DNA of 64,000 nt, from assembly GCF_002192415.1 (NCBI RefSeq), contig NZ_CP021780.1:6882001-6946000 (forward strand), in the 5' to 3' direction. Position numbers and translations under genes: made by a program. The notes beneath the pieces were generated by a model, which was not told the origin of the DNA, did no database searches, and saw nothing but the letters and a program-made list of their open reading frames with translations. This DNA comes from Paenibacillus donghaensis (GTDB lineage: Bacteria > Bacillota > Bacilli > Paenibacillales > Paenibacillaceae). Shown here piece after piece: positions 7,958 to 17,689 of this stretch. Numbering within the stretch: the stretch's first letter is position 1; each line of letters begins with the position of its first letter.

Positions 7958-9571
7958 ATGTTCTTGTTGAATCATGTGAAAAAAAGAACATTATGGATAT
8001 TTGGATTTCTGATATTTTTTGCCTCTTTTGAAAATGTTCTTTTCAGCTTGTTTATGAAGATGACATTGGATGTTGCGGAAAATGGGAAACTGGAGCAAAT
8101 ACCCATTATCATTGTTTCTCTACTTGCTAGTTTCACTACTGTCTCAGCATTCGGCTATCTAGCCGGAAAAAGTAAAAACCATGTGATCTGCGAGTTTAAT
8201 TCGAGCGTTAAGAACAAAATGTACAAAGGTATACTAGAGACCTACTCCGAACATATTAATCCTTCATCTTTGTTATCTAAATTTACGGGTGATTCAAAGA
8301 TGATTGAACAAAAGTTTGTTCAACCGATCCTGTTGATTTTTCAAAGCATCTGTATCTTCATCCTTTCATTAACATTATCTGTAACCTATGATTTGACCAT
8401 GACCCTCATTTTCATCCTATGCTCGCTGGCACCCGCGCTGATCTCTGTTCTATTTAAGAAAAAGCTGATTGAATCATCCGCCCGTTGGTCTTCTGCAAAT
8501 GAAAACTATGTAAAATATTTAAAAGAAATATTGATGGGGAGAAAGACAATCCGCATCTATAATTTGGAGAAAACAATTTCTCAACATCACGATGAAATGA
8601 ATGCTCAGACTGAAACAGCGCAAAAAAAAATGAACAACGTTTCCGCCCTGGTATCATCTCTTGTAAGCGCTATAGGAATGATCTCCTTTTTTATCCCGAT
8701 AATTATAGGCACAATCCAAGTAATTCGGGGGAATCTATCCATTGGCACACTGCTTGGTTTGTTGCAGATATCAAATACGATTCTAAGCCCGCTAATGTCG
8801 GTGATAGAACAGATGAATAACATTAGCCAGGCTAAACCATTAATAGAAAATATAAAAAAGTTAAACTTGAATATTGTCAACCATGATGGTAGAGACACAG
8901 AGGAATTCACTCCACTTTCTAAGTATGAGATTAGAATAAGTAGCTTTTCTGCCAATCGCAATGGTCTACCTCTGTTTACCCCCGTTGATATCATTATCGA
9001 GGAGGGGGAAAAAGTGTTAATCGCAGGAGAATCCGGGGTTGGGAAATCAACCGTCTTGAATATCATTCAGGGTTTGCATAACGATTACACGGGAAGCGTG
9101 CGGTTTGCTGATCTTGAAGTGAGGGATCTATCTTATGAAACTATTAGCCAAAGCATTGGGTTAATACAACAAGAACCCTTTATATTTGATGATACGATTG
9201 AGAATAACATAAGATTGTGGGAAGAATTCACGCAGGATGAGCTGGATAGAATCATCAACGAGGTGAGTTTGAATTCTATTATTCATAGTAACGGTAAAGA
9301 TTTCAGCGTAGGCGAAGATGGGAAGAACATTTCGGGAGGGCAAAAGCAAAGAATTGAGATAGCTCGAATGCTGATCCGAAATAAACGAATTTTATTGCTG
9401 GATGAAATTACATCCGCTTTGGACCAAAAAACTGCCGAAAACATCCGGCAATTGCTGTTTTCTCTTCCTCTCACTGTAATTGAAGTGGCTCATAACTACA
9501 ACAGTGAAAGGTACGACAAGATTATTTGTTTGGCGCGGGAATCAGAGCAAATGGTAAGTATGGAGGCATGA
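7958..9571 (+). CDS. ABC exporter, fused permease and ATPase
   Basis: 537-residue half-transporter with GAGGGG 9 nt before ATG 7958. An N-terminal membrane domain (about residues 10-290, five to six helices) precedes an ATPase with Walker A GESGVGKST (357-365), Q-loop QQEP (404-407), signature ISGGQKQR (458-465), Walker B RILLLDE (477-483) and switch His in VIEVAHN. This is type IV exporter architecture, about 40 residues shorter than typical MsbA/LmrA-like proteins. The gene is visibly more AT-rich than its neighbours and sits beside a transposase remnant, suggesting horizontal gain. No partner half-transporter, peptidase domain or peptide precursor is seen nearby, so the cargo is unknown. 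Confidence 0.88.
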   Translation: MFLLNHVKKRTLWIFGFLIFFASFENVLFSLFMKMTLDVAENGKLEQIPIIIVSLLASFTTVSAFGYLAGKSKNHVICEFNSSVKNKMYKGILETYSEHINPSSLLSKFTGDSKMIEQKFVQPILLIFQSICIFILSLTLSVTYDLTMTLIFILCSLAPALISVLFKKKLIESSARWSSANENYVKYLKEILMGRKTIRIYNLEKTISQHHDEMNAQTETAQKKMNNVSALVSSLVSAIGMISFFIPIIIGTIQVIRGNLSIGTLLGLLQISNTILSPLMSVIEQMNNISQAKPLIENIKKLNLNIVNHDGRDTEEFTPLSKYEIRISSFSANRNGLPLFTPVDIIIEEGEKVLIAGESGVGKSTVLNIIQGLHNDYTGSVRFADLEVRDLSYETISQSIGLIQQEPFIFDDTIENNIRLWEEFTQDELDRIINEVSLNSIIHSNGKDFSVGEDGKNISGGQKQRIEIARMLIRNKRILLLDEITSALDQKTAENIRQLLFSLPLTVIEVAHNYNSERYDKIICLARESEQMVSMEA

Positions 9572-9751
9572 CCTACTATTCAAACCCAATCGATATAGAA
9601 CGTGAACTTATATAGATCATTTGTTTAACTATACAATCAGGCGGCTGCTTGTTGAGCACATAAGCAAAAATGAGATCATACTGGCTGTCTGTTAATTCGG
9701 TATCTGCACTCCTAATACACGTTCAAATACGGATGCATACATGAATATATT

Positions 9752-10480
9752 TTAATTTTGGAAATGTAACGTGATTAGGGATTTCAATGTCTTATGGGCT
9801 CTCCATTCTAATTTCGCCATTTCCCCGGGTGGTTCCCATTGTATTAGATAGCCCCCATCTGCCTCTTGTTGCGACTCCATTACTTTCAAATGCTCATTAA
9901 TAGTTGTCTGCGAGAATATATCTCTGCAATAGGAATTTGATAATGGTGAAAAATCTAAGGGTGTAAGACCATTATCCTGGGGACGTGCCTCTAAACAAAA
10001 GAAATTTGCCTGGATGAGTTCACTAGACAGTTTGCCAAACAACTCCTTAACGTAATCTGTCTGGGGTAAACTCTCTAACAGACAAAATGCGGTCAAAATA
10101 GTATGTGAATCATTATAAATCCGAGAGGAAATGCGTTCGGCTCTTGGAAAATAACTGGATGAAGGAAATATCTTTGGAATCCCTCTGCTTAAGTCTGCAT
10201 AGAGTGCAACATAATCACATGCTTGATTCGCCAGCTCCGCGTCTTTTATATTGCAATCATATAAGGTTCTTAAAGCGAACTCAGTATAGAGTGGTTGACT
10301 CTCCGGTGTACGTAAGTCCGGTTCTATTGCATTGCCGAATCCGCCGTCATCGTTCTGATACGCTTTAATTGCACGTAGCATATTATTCTTTGTTCCATCA
10401 TGAAATACAAATTCAAATATTCTTCTTTCAAGTAATCTGCCATTTCTCCAAATGAACCTTTCTGCTTTCTCAAAATCCAT
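9752..10480 (-). CDS. Hypothetical protein resembling alpha/alpha-toroid (prenyltransferase/squalene cyclase-like) repeats
   Basis: 242 residues; the minus strand carries GGGAGGGAG just before ATG 10480. IKAYQNDDGGFGNAIEPDL and ESQQEADGGYLIQWEPPG are two Q-x(2,3)-D-G-G-[FY]-type repeats typical of the alpha/alpha toroid found in prenyltransferases and terpene cyclases. No cyclase DXDD or zinc site is recognised. The protein looks soluble and has no signal peptide. It stands alone, divergent from nothing obvious. Function is not assignable beyond the fold suggestion. Confidence 0.7.
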   Translation of the reverse strand: MDFEKAERFIWRNGRLLERRIFEFVFHDGTKNNMLRAIKAYQNDDGGFGNAIEPDLRTPESQPLYTEFALRTLYDCNIKDAELANQACDYVALYADLSRGIPKIFPSSSYFPRAERISSRIYNDSHTILTAFCLLESLPQTDYVKELFGKLSSELIQANFFCLEARPQDNGLTPLDFSPLSNSYCRDIFSQTTINEHLKVMESQQEADGGYLIQWEPPGEMAKLEWRAHKTLKSLITLHFQN

Positions 10481-10610
10481 AATTTCTCCCTCCCCAAATC
10501 ACTGTTTTGGACAATCATCATTTCAGAGAAGCCACGTAACTAAAACCTCATAAGTACAGCGGGTGACATTATTGTAAAACAATAACTATTTCATGCATAG
10601 AACTATAAAA

Positions 10611-10646
10611 AAACGGCTGGTCTCAGGGTTCCCTGATCCAACCGTT
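10611..10646 (-). terminator. Intrinsic terminator of the SLH protein gene
   Basis: On the minus strand AACGGTTGG pairs with CCAGCCGTT (one G-T), with a second perfect pairing ATCAGGG/CCCTGA(G) inside, followed by a run of seven T. It lies about 45 bp after the stop at 10692. Confidence 0.8.
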
Positions 10647-10691
10647 TCTTGGTTTGACTCCTGGGACAAGTGTCTTATCCCATCTCACTTA

Positions 10692-13574
10692 CTACTTCAA
10701 TATAAGATTATCGATCAGTATCGCCGTATCGAACACACTGTCCCCCTGATCCCACACGTGGAAGCGCAGTACAATGGATGCCTTGCCGGCAAATTGGCTT
10801 ACGTCGAATTGTACATGCTTCCAATTCGTCATGTATGCCGTGTGATCCCCGCCGTAGAAATCAATATCTACTTTATTCTCATCAATCCAGTAAGCCGTGG
10901 AGCTATTAATGGATTCGGTAGCAATGGTAACGGCCTCGTGACCGTAGACATTGGATGTTACCGTATCCCCCCCATTCAGATGAGAGGTAATAACTGAAGC
11001 CGTATTAATATATACACTGGAAGTTACCGTTGCTTTAAAGGTGTCGTCAAACTTGGTTCCAACGAATTCCTTGGGCTCTTCCGAAATGAAATTGTAATCG
11101 AATGAAAGGGTTGTCGCCCCTGCTGGAACCATGAAGCTCTGCTCGATATAACTATCCGAGTTATAGTCCTGACCTCCATTATCGTTGTTCTCAAACCCAA
11201 GACCGGTACTGATAATAGCCATATAGTTACCTTCTGTCGGCTTCAGCGGCCCCAGCTTGGAGATAACCCGGACATCCCCGTTACCATTCCAGCCGATCCA
11301 ATTACCGGTTTCAAATGTTCCGTTGACCAAACCCTCTGTCTTAGTGCCAATGCTGTTTCCCTTCATAGCAAAAGCAGCCAACCCATCATTTGCGCCATTG
11401 GCAGCTACTGCTGCCTGGAATGCTTCTGCAGTCGTCTTGTTCTCATCCACCAAAGCGGTGAACACAGATTGAACGATTGCATGATCATAGGCAAGTTTTA
11501 CATAATCGGTGTATCCATAATAAGTGGCAGCTCCATTGTTGATGAACGCATCTGCCATGGACGGGTTGTACATGCTCCGGCAGCTACCATTGAATACGAT
11601 TGTATCTGGCAGCATATCGTTATAGCGTGTAATAAAAGAAGGCGTAATAGCATAATAACCGGAGATAATAGCTAATCTTCCTTTTTTCAAATCTAGCTCA
11701 TATGCTTTTTTACTCTGTGCCGTTGCCTTTTCTCCTGTCAAGAACATGACCTGCGGTCCAGCATATTTGAAATCCATGCCGTACTTAGTATGGAGCATCT
11801 GGAGCACTTTCTCATCATAGAAACTATCTCCGTGGGTATCTAATACCACAACGCCATAGTTATTTAATCCTTTAAAAAAATTTACATCAGCTGCGGTATC
11901 TTTTACTCTGTCCACAACAAACGGGTAATTGGACTGAAAGAACTCGTCATATACAGCATCATAAACCGTCGAAGACGTAAGCTTGGTAGAAAACGGAGAA
12001 ATCACAGCAACCCGCTTGCTTCCAATTGAAGCCACGGTCTGCTCCACCTTGTCTGTTAGCGCACTCGCTGTCAATGCGTCACTGGATGAGGCAATCTCCT
12101 CGCCAGTACTGTTTAGCCCCTTCGTGTTCTCAGGAGCTGCCGAAATGCCCCCCAGAATTCCAGTGTCCAGGGAATACCAAATACTTCCCCCATTACCCGA
12201 AATACCTGCATATTGTACTTCGGCTAGCGTCTGCAGCCAAGCCACAGTCTCTTCCTTGGCTTTTTGCACATCACCATATGTAGTAATCAGTTGATCCAGC
12301 TTATCCTGCGTATTCTTTTCAATAATCTCGGTTTGTGCAAGCTGCTCATCCGTAAGATGCTTCACTACAGACAATTTAAACACTGCGCTGCTTGGGAGAT
12401 CTCCCGTATATGCCTGCAGGTTGATGTACCCTTCCGTACTTTCAGTTAATGTAGCTGTTCCACTGAAGATTCCGTCTGCTTGAAGACTGTCTCCATGCGC
12501 TCCCAGACCATCATCATATAGCGAAGTGATTGTGGAAATCACTTGGCCGCTTGCATCAACTTTATAGACACTTGCGCTTACCGTCTCAGCCTCATGGAGT
12601 GATACGCGGAATATGACTTCTGTTGCCTCATCCGCATAAATGGAGTCGGAGCTCTCCCCTTTCACAACAACTTGGAGACTGTTTGTCAGTGCAGGTGTTT
12701 CTGGTGCTGGCGTAGGCGTTGCCGGTGCTGGCACTTCCGGTGTAGGCGTTGCCGGTACTGGCACTTCCGGTGCTGGCGTTGCCGTTGCTGGTTCAGGCGC
12801 TGCCGGTCCAGGCGCAGGAATGCCTGTATTCGTACCCCGGTCGGTTGTCACCGGAGTTGCAGCCGGGGTTGCCACAGGGGTTGCCTCTTCTGTAACAAGC
12901 TTCTTGGATTTCTCCACATATACCGCTTTATTGGTTGTGAATTCATAGGCTAGACGAGCCAGAGCTTGCCGCTCAGCGTGGTCTTTGGGCATGAATTTCA
13001 GCGTTCCGCCACTGCCCTGAACCCCATTGATGAAGCCATTCTTGAAGGCCAGAGATACATGCGCTTTGGCCCAATCGGATATCTCTGACATATCGGACAG
13101 CTTAGCATCAACCGGGAGCTTCTTCGCCGTATCTTCCAATTCGAAAGCCCGGATGAAGAATACGACCAATTCTTCGCGGGTAACCTTTGAATTAGGGCTG
13201 AACGTAGTAGCCGATGTCCCCTTTGTAATACCGGTTTCTACCAGTGCCCCTACGTACCCACGATACCAACTGTCCGCTGCAACGTCTTTGAACGATGCTG
13301 TGGTATTTCCACTTTCTTTCAGACCGAGGGATAGGACGATAATCTTGGCTAGTTCCGCACGTGTCATCGCCTTATTCGGTTTAAACGTGTTATCTTCATA
13401 TCCAGAAATTATGCCTGCTTCTACTAATGATTGAATCTCCTTTTGCGCATAAGAATCTGTGATGTCCTTGAACTGCTTAGCCTCGCCAAATGCCAGATAT
13501 GGCATGAGCGTACTTAATAGCAGAGCAAACACCATCATCAGACTGATTTTACGGCGTACTGCATGCCCTATCAT
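10692..13574 (-). CDS. S-layer-anchored protein with a candidate clan CD (caspase-like) cysteine peptidase domain
   Basis: 960 residues with a signal peptide (cleavage near residue 30). Three SLH domains (about 34-215: FKDITDSYAQKEIQSLVEAG, FKDVAADSWYRGYV, LSDMSEISDWAKAHVS) bind secondary cell wall polymer. A Pro/Ala/Thr linker follows (about 230-298), then an Ig-like domain with SLYDDGLGAHGDSLQADGIF (about 351-370). Residues about 515-745 form an alpha/beta region in which a hydrophobic strand leads to VVVLDTHG (His581) and a second to DTIVFNGSC (Cys665). This is the His-Gly / hydrophobic-x-Cys arrangement of clan CD peptidases (caspase, gingipain, CHAT). The C-terminal 210 residues look like a beta-sandwich adhesion or carbohydrate-binding domain (NGTFETGNWIGWNGNGDV). 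Peptidase activity is inferred from motifs only. Confidence 0.8.
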   Translation of the reverse strand: MIGHAVRRKISLMMVFALLLSTLMPYLAFGEAKQFKDITDSYAQKEIQSLVEAGIISGYEDNTFKPNKAMTRAELAKIIVLSLGLKESGNTTASFKDVAADSWYRGYVGALVETGITKGTSATTFSPNSKVTREELVVFFIRAFELEDTAKKLPVDAKLSDMSEISDWAKAHVSLAFKNGFINGVQGSGGTLKFMPKDHAERQALARLAYEFTTNKAVYVEKSKKLVTEEATPVATPAATPVTTDRGTNTGIPAPGPAAPEPATATPAPEVPVPATPTPEVPAPATPTPAPETPALTNSLQVVVKGESSDSIYADEATEVIFRVSLHEAETVSASVYKVDASGQVISTITSLYDDGLGAHGDSLQADGIFSGTATLTESTEGYINLQAYTGDLPSSAVFKLSVVKHLTDEQLAQTEIIEKNTQDKLDQLITTYGDVQKAKEETVAWLQTLAEVQYAGISGNGGSIWYSLDTGILGGISAAPENTKGLNSTGEEIASSSDALTASALTDKVEQTVASIGSKRVAVISPFSTKLTSSTVYDAVYDEFFQSNYPFVVDRVKDTAADVNFFKGLNNYGVVVLDTHGDSFYDEKVLQMLHTKYGMDFKYAGPQVMFLTGEKATAQSKKAYELDLKKGRLAIISGYYAITPSFITRYNDMLPDTIVFNGSCRSMYNPSMADAFINNGAATYYGYTDYVKLAYDHAIVQSVFTALVDENKTTAEAFQAAVAANGANDGLAAFAMKGNSIGTKTEGLVNGTFETGNWIGWNGNGDVRVISKLGPLKPTEGNYMAIISTGLGFENNDNGGQDYNSDSYIEQSFMVPAGATTLSFDYNFISEEPKEFVGTKFDDTFKATVTSSVYINTASVITSHLNGGDTVTSNVYGHEAVTIATESINSSTAYWIDENKVDIDFYGGDHTAYMTNWKHVQFDVSQFAGKASIVLRFHVWDQGDSVFDTAILIDNLILK

Positions 13575-13866
13575 ATTCTTCTCCCCTTCTAATGTAAGAA
13601 TTTCAATCCGTTGTCATCTCAATAGGTCCCAAGGATGGGATTTAAGACCAAATCCAGACAACTTCTTGAGTCTACAATAGGAATCGGAGAGTTTACAGTA
13701 ATTATCTGTATTTATTGCAAGAAACTATTACTGTTATTCTAATAAATATTTATGAACAACCCTTCCAGAGAGCGCTAAGGCCACTCTACTTGGTTACACA
13801 GTTAAATTTGCTTATCTCCCAGCACAAAGGACGGCAGATGCAGGGAGGTGCGGAGACGGGGACCAT

Positions 13867-14985
13867 TTAAGCTAAAAGCTCTTTCAAATACCCCGTCAAC
13901 GCCTCAGCGGCCTGCTCATGAGCCAATACACCTGGATGGCTTCTTGAACCTACGGTTTCAGCTGTAGTATTGGGCAGTTGAAGAACGGACACCTTGCGGT
14001 CACCGGTTAGCTTCACATACGCATCTACGGCACGGTAGATTGCTGGCATCATTGGAATTCCAAGCATGCCGTATACCCAAATGATATGTGCATGGTTATT
14101 GTTTTTTCTAAGGGTAATTAGGAATTGGCAGGAGGCTTCCTCGAAGGCTTCCAGATCCTCTGTGTGGTAAGTGCCGTCTTCATTCAACCTTTGCTTATAT
14201 ATCTTCCCGCTTGCTGGATCCGTCCACTCCGGAGAGTAGAAAGCGCCTCCATCATTCGTGCCAAGGTTAACCACAACTGCATCCGGCTGCCAGGATTCGA
14301 AATCATAGGGTGCCCCTGCGCCCAGAGCTTCATTTCTTTCCCCTGTCAGAAGACCACAGACTTGTTCGTAGTACGCTGGAATATTCGCATGCGGATTGTT
14401 ATCCCAGCTGGTCAGCACTCCCCATCCGCTCTGCGAAATCACCCGATATTCAGCATTCATTGCCGCTGCCGTCATTGCCGTGTAGTTGTGAATGGCACTG
14501 AACCACATAGGAATCCAGTCTTCTTCACCTTTTGCCCCTATTGCTCCTTCGCCTGAGGTGATGCTGTCGCCAATAAACTCGATTCTATAAGGCTTATCCT
14601 TCACGGGCTGAAAGGTACCATCCGTTCTCACAGCGTGGAACTGAAGCGAGCAGCCAGGATCGCCATTCATCGCTTGCACCTCTGTTACAATACGTACATT
14701 CTTCACCCGGTCTGCATTCATACCCCTGAACACCGGAACCCAGTACCGGCCTGCCGTTACCATCTGTCTGCTCACAGGAACCCCATTCATCACTATGCTG
14801 ATCCATGGCTCATATATCTCATAGTTGACCTCAACTTCCACCCAGAGCTCGGTTCCCTGCACATTCAGCTCCACCGCACTCCCTGTCCAGAACAAGGTCA
14901 AGGGCGACAGATTCCCTGTTGTTCTACCGTGAACCTTCACATGCTCCAAATCAGCCAATGCATAAACCTGTAGCTTATTATTCAT
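13867..14985 (-). CDS. SGNH esterase of carbohydrate esterase family 2 type
   Basis: 372 residues. The N-terminal half (about 1-125) is beta-rich (jelly-roll-like, TGNLSPLTLFWTGSAVEL). The C-terminal half carries block I FIGDSITSGEG with the catalytic Ser, block III VVNLGTND, and the catalytic His in SRSHPGVLAHEQAAEAL near residue 350. Jelly roll plus SGNH is the layout of CE2 acetyl-xylan/acetyl-glucan esterases. No signal peptide is visible, so deacetylation of imported oligosaccharides is likelier than wall activity. It is a single gene in the same direction as the SLH gene, about 290 bp upstream of it; that gap (13575-13866) shows no gene. Confidence 0.82.
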   Translation of the reverse strand: MNNKLQVYALADLEHVKVHGRTTGNLSPLTLFWTGSAVELNVQGTELWVEVEVNYEIYEPWISIVMNGVPVSRQMVTAGRYWVPVFRGMNADRVKNVRIVTEVQAMNGDPGCSLQFHAVRTDGTFQPVKDKPYRIEFIGDSITSGEGAIGAKGEEDWIPMWFSAIHNYTAMTAAAMNAEYRVISQSGWGVLTSWDNNPHANIPAYYEQVCGLLTGERNEALGAGAPYDFESWQPDAVVVNLGTNDGGAFYSPEWTDPASGKIYKQRLNEDGTYHTEDLEAFEEASCQFLITLRKNNNHAHIIWVYGMLGIPMMPAIYRAVDAYVKLTGDRKVSVLQLPNTTAETVGSRSHPGVLAHEQAAEALTGYLKELLA

Positions 14986-15107
14986 ACTGCGATCCTCCAG
15001 TAATCATTCATATTCTATTTCAAGTAAATTGATGAACCCGTCTTAGTTGCTTATTCATTTTAACCGCTGAAATGTAAAGCCCGTAATAATTAATATTGCT
15101 CCATGTT

Positions 15108-16094
15108 CTAACGAATCTCCCTATCAAAACAAAGAGATTTTCCATCCATCGATTGAATTAGCTTACCTCTCAAGTTGATCATCCATTCAGGCTCATTAGC
15201 CCACTCTTCTGTAATCGATCTTAGACAGCGAACATACCCATATAAATTAGCAAACCGCCTGCATGCTGGCATAATAGTTGAAGATTCCTCTGAAATATTA
15301 TATTCAGTAAGATATCCATCCAAAAAGCATTGTTTCTTCTGATTAAAAATCTCACTTGGAATATAGTCTGTCAAACTATCCAGAGCCTGCTCAATATCCA
15401 TTGCGTACCAGTGGTACATGGCATCATCGAAATCAATAACGTTACAAGAGTCGGTTGCATTATCATAAAAGACATTGTCATATTCAAAATCATAATGAAT
15501 CAGTCCAAAGTTATACTTTGTAATCGGAATAGAAGAAAAATACTCTTGCAATCGTTTAGATTCCATCCATGCTGCTGTTTCTTGTGGAAAATCGATTAAT
15601 ACACCCTGAATCCAAGCTAATACATCACTGTATGACCATCTCTTAGGGTTGGCAGGTGTATATTCACTAGATAAATAATGAAGTTTCCCTAATGCTTTTC
15701 CATGGCTAAATACAATGTGGTCACTAAAATCTGTCTCATTCATCTGCACTCCGGATACACGTTCGAATACGGATGCATAATAGTTCCCCCATGGAGTTTG
15801 CGCCTCTACAAGCTCTTCCCCATTTTTGGATACAACCGATTCAAGAACTCCATAGCTTTTGGTGCGCAGGTACGATATGAATTCGAGCTCTGCTACAATA
15901 TTTTCTTTAGACTTCTCAGCTGTTGGGGCAAATCTCAATAGTCGGCTTGTTCCTTCAGACTGAAACGGATAAATTGCATTTGAAGATATTCTATAATACT
16001 GAAACATATTGATGGATGCCTTATCATATTCCCAGTAACCCAAGAGCATTTCGGCCAAATTCTCATTACTGTAAAGATACTTTAATTTCAACAT
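15108..16094 (-). CDS. Aminoglycoside phosphotransferase-like small-molecule kinase
   Basis: The start is placed at ATG 16094 (MLKLKYLYSNENLAEMLL) because GAGGAG lies 8 nt upstream on the minus strand; the frame continues 11 codons further up without a site. The 328-residue product has the APH/choline-kinase signature: Brenner motif HYDFEYDN followed by the metal-binding VIDFDDAMYHW. Members phosphorylate hydroxyls of antibiotics, homoserine, choline or sugars with ATP in the cytoplasm. This divergent member cannot be given a substrate, and antibiotic resistance should not be assumed. It is AT-richer than its neighbours. Confidence 0.82.
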   Translation of the reverse strand: MLKLKYLYSNENLAEMLLGYWEYDKASINMFQYYRISSNAIYPFQSEGTSRLLRFAPTAEKSKENIVAELEFISYLRTKSYGVLESVVSKNGEELVEAQTPWGNYYASVFERVSGVQMNETDFSDHIVFSHGKALGKLHYLSSEYTPANPKRWSYSDVLAWIQGVLIDFPQETAAWMESKRLQEYFSSIPITKYNFGLIHYDFEYDNVFYDNATDSCNVIDFDDAMYHWYAMDIEQALDSLTDYIPSEIFNQKKQCFLDGYLTEYNISEESSTIMPACRRFANLYGYVRCLRSITEEWANEPEWMINLRGKLIQSMDGKSLCFDREIR

Positions 16095-16258
16095 AAACAT
16101 ACTCCTCATCAATGAAATATCTACCATAATACCTCAGATTATTGATGGAAGCCATTTCTAATTTATCATTATAAATACACCAATCCATACATGCCTCAAC
16201 TGCATGTTGATAAGATCTGTTTCATTGAGCAGGTTCTTTCTGGATTATTATACCCAAG

Positions 16259-16300
16259 CAATATATATTGACACAATATATATTGGTTTGATATATTGTG
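16259..16300 (+). promoter_or_regulatory. PadR operon promoter with tandem palindromic operators
   Basis: The 12-bp palindrome CAATATATATTG occurs twice, at 16259-16270 and 16274-16285 (15-bp period), with a degenerate third copy at about 16289-16300. TTGACA (16268-16273) and TATATT (16292-16297), 18 bp apart, form a good sigma-A promoter that the operators overlap. PadR regulators typically bind such ATAT-centred dyads and repress their own operon. Confidence 0.7.
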
Positions 16301-16343
16301 GTCATGATATACAAATATTTCTAAACTACAAGGAGGTCGAATT

Positions 16344-16868
16344 TTGAACAGTCAGGATGTTATTTTAGGCATGCTTATGAAAGAAGCGTTGACTGGATAC
16401 GAAATAAAACAGTTATTGGAGAATGTATTCTCTAATTTCTATAGTTCTAGTTATGGCACGATTTATCCCACACTTACTCGGATGGAAAAGGAGGGGTTGA
16501 TAACGAAGGAAAATGTTCCTCAGGACGGTAAGCCCAACAAGAACCTTATAAACATAACGCCTAAAGGCAGAGATTGTTTTAACGCCTATTTACTAGCTCC
16601 ACTAGAAGGAGACCGTATTAAGAAATCTGATTTTATGATGAGGTTATATTTTGGTGAATTCGTTGGGTATGACAAGGTGATTATTTGGTTGAAGCAAGCA
16701 CAAGAGGAATCACACACAAAATTGGATCAACTACTTGAGCAGTATTCGCTTTATAAAGATGAAATGCACCCAGCACAGATCATCTGCATCCAAATTGGGA
16801 TAGAAGAATATAAAGCTAAACTTACAACCATTGCCGAGGGATTGGTAAGACTGGAGGAATTATTATGA
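16344..16868 (+). CDS. PadR-family transcriptional regulator
   Basis: TTG 16344 follows AAGGAGG (16330-16336) by 7 nt. The 174-residue product begins QDVILGMLMKEALTGYEIKQ, continues with the winged helix SSYGTIYPTLTRMEKEGLIT typical of PadR, and has a C-terminal helical dimerisation domain (about 90-174). The TGYEIK and GTIYPTL motifs are diagnostic. The stop overlaps the next start by 4 bp (ATGA), so the downstream short-chain dehydrogenase is translationally coupled. The tandem palindromes upstream suggest autorepression, probably relieved by a small aromatic or toxic compound. Confidence 0.9.
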   Translation: MNSQDVILGMLMKEALTGYEIKQLLENVFSNFYSSSYGTIYPTLTRMEKEGLITKENVPQDGKPNKNLINITPKGRDCFNAYLLAPLEGDRIKKSDFMMRLYFGEFVGYDKVIIWLKQAQEESHTKLDQLLEQYSLYKDEMHPAQIICIQIGIEEYKAKLTTIAEGLVRLEELL

Positions 16869-17683
16869 AAACTATTTTTATCACGGGTGCCTCATCAGGC
16901 ATTGGGAGAACTACAGTAAAACATTTCGCTGAAAGAGGATGGAACGTAGTAGCCACGATGCGTTCACCTGAACAAGAAACAGAATTCATTTCATTAGATA
17001 ATGTGTTGGTGCTAAGACTAGATGTTGAGAAAGAAGATACTATTCAATCAGCGTTAGCGGAAGCGATTCAACGGTTTGGTACAATTGATGTTCTTCTCAA
17101 TAATGCTGGATATGGAACAATGGGCCTTATAGAAGCAGCTACGGATGAGCAGATTAGAAGACAGTTTGAAGTAAACGTTTTGGGTCTTATCCGTATGACT
17201 AAAGCCATGTTGCCACATTTTAGATCTAATCAAGAAGGTATGCTGATCAATATCTCTTCTATGGGAGGGAAAGTCACTTTTCCAACGATGTCTCTGTATC
17301 ATTCATCTAAATTCGCAGTAGAAGGTTTCTCTGAATCCGTATCTTATGAATTAGCATCACAAAACATCAAAGTAAAGTTGATTGAACCTGGTGCTATTCA
17401 TACCGACTTTGGCGGAAGATCGATGGAGTTCTTTTTTAATGAGGCATTAACGGACTATACGCCGTTTACTACTGCATTTCGGGGTAAATTGAGGGAGATG
17501 GAAAAACACCCAGCATACGCTTCACCTCCAGAAATTGTTGCCGAAACCATATATCAAGCGGCCACAGACGGTACAAGTCAATTCCGATATGTAGTTGGAG
17601 AAGATGCAAAGATGCTCATTCATATGAAAGAAAATACGGATGAAGAAGAGTATCTAACTAATATAGCTCAGCATTTTTCTTAA
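16865..17683 (+). CDS. Short-chain dehydrogenase/reductase (SDR)
   Basis: 272 residues beginning at ATG 16865 within the PadR stop region. The Rossmann motif TGASSGIG (residues 7-14) binds NAD(P); NNAGYG follows the fourth strand. The catalytic triad is Ser in NISSMGGK plus Tyr and Lys in YHSSK (YxxxK). The length and C-terminal region fit classical SDRs acting on a small alcohol or carbonyl compound. Its substrate is unknown, but co-transcription with a PadR regulator suggests an inducible detoxification role. The sequence is AT-rich, and a glycosyltransferase fragment begins immediately after the stop. Confidence 0.9.
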   Translation: MKTIFITGASSGIGRTTVKHFAERGWNVVATMRSPEQETEFISLDNVLVLRLDVEKEDTIQSALAEAIQRFGTIDVLLNNAGYGTMGLIEAATDEQIRRQFEVNVLGLIRMTKAMLPHFRSNQEGMLINISSMGGKVTFPTMSLYHSSKFAVEGFSESVSYELASQNIKVKLIEPGAIHTDFGGRSMEFFFNEALTDYTPFTTAFRGKLREMEKHPAYASPPEIVAETIYQAATDGTSQFRYVVGEDAKMLIHMKENTDEEEYLTNIAQHFS

Positions 17684-17689
17684 AAAGAG

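Noticed and set aside
15108..16094. Aminoglycoside resistance gene
   Set aside because: Only the generic APH fold motifs are present; the sequence is not recognisable as a known resistance enzyme.
16259..16300. Simple AT microsatellite
   Set aside because: The CAATATATATTG units are bounded by CAA/TTG and placed over a good promoter of a PadR gene, so an operator explains them better.
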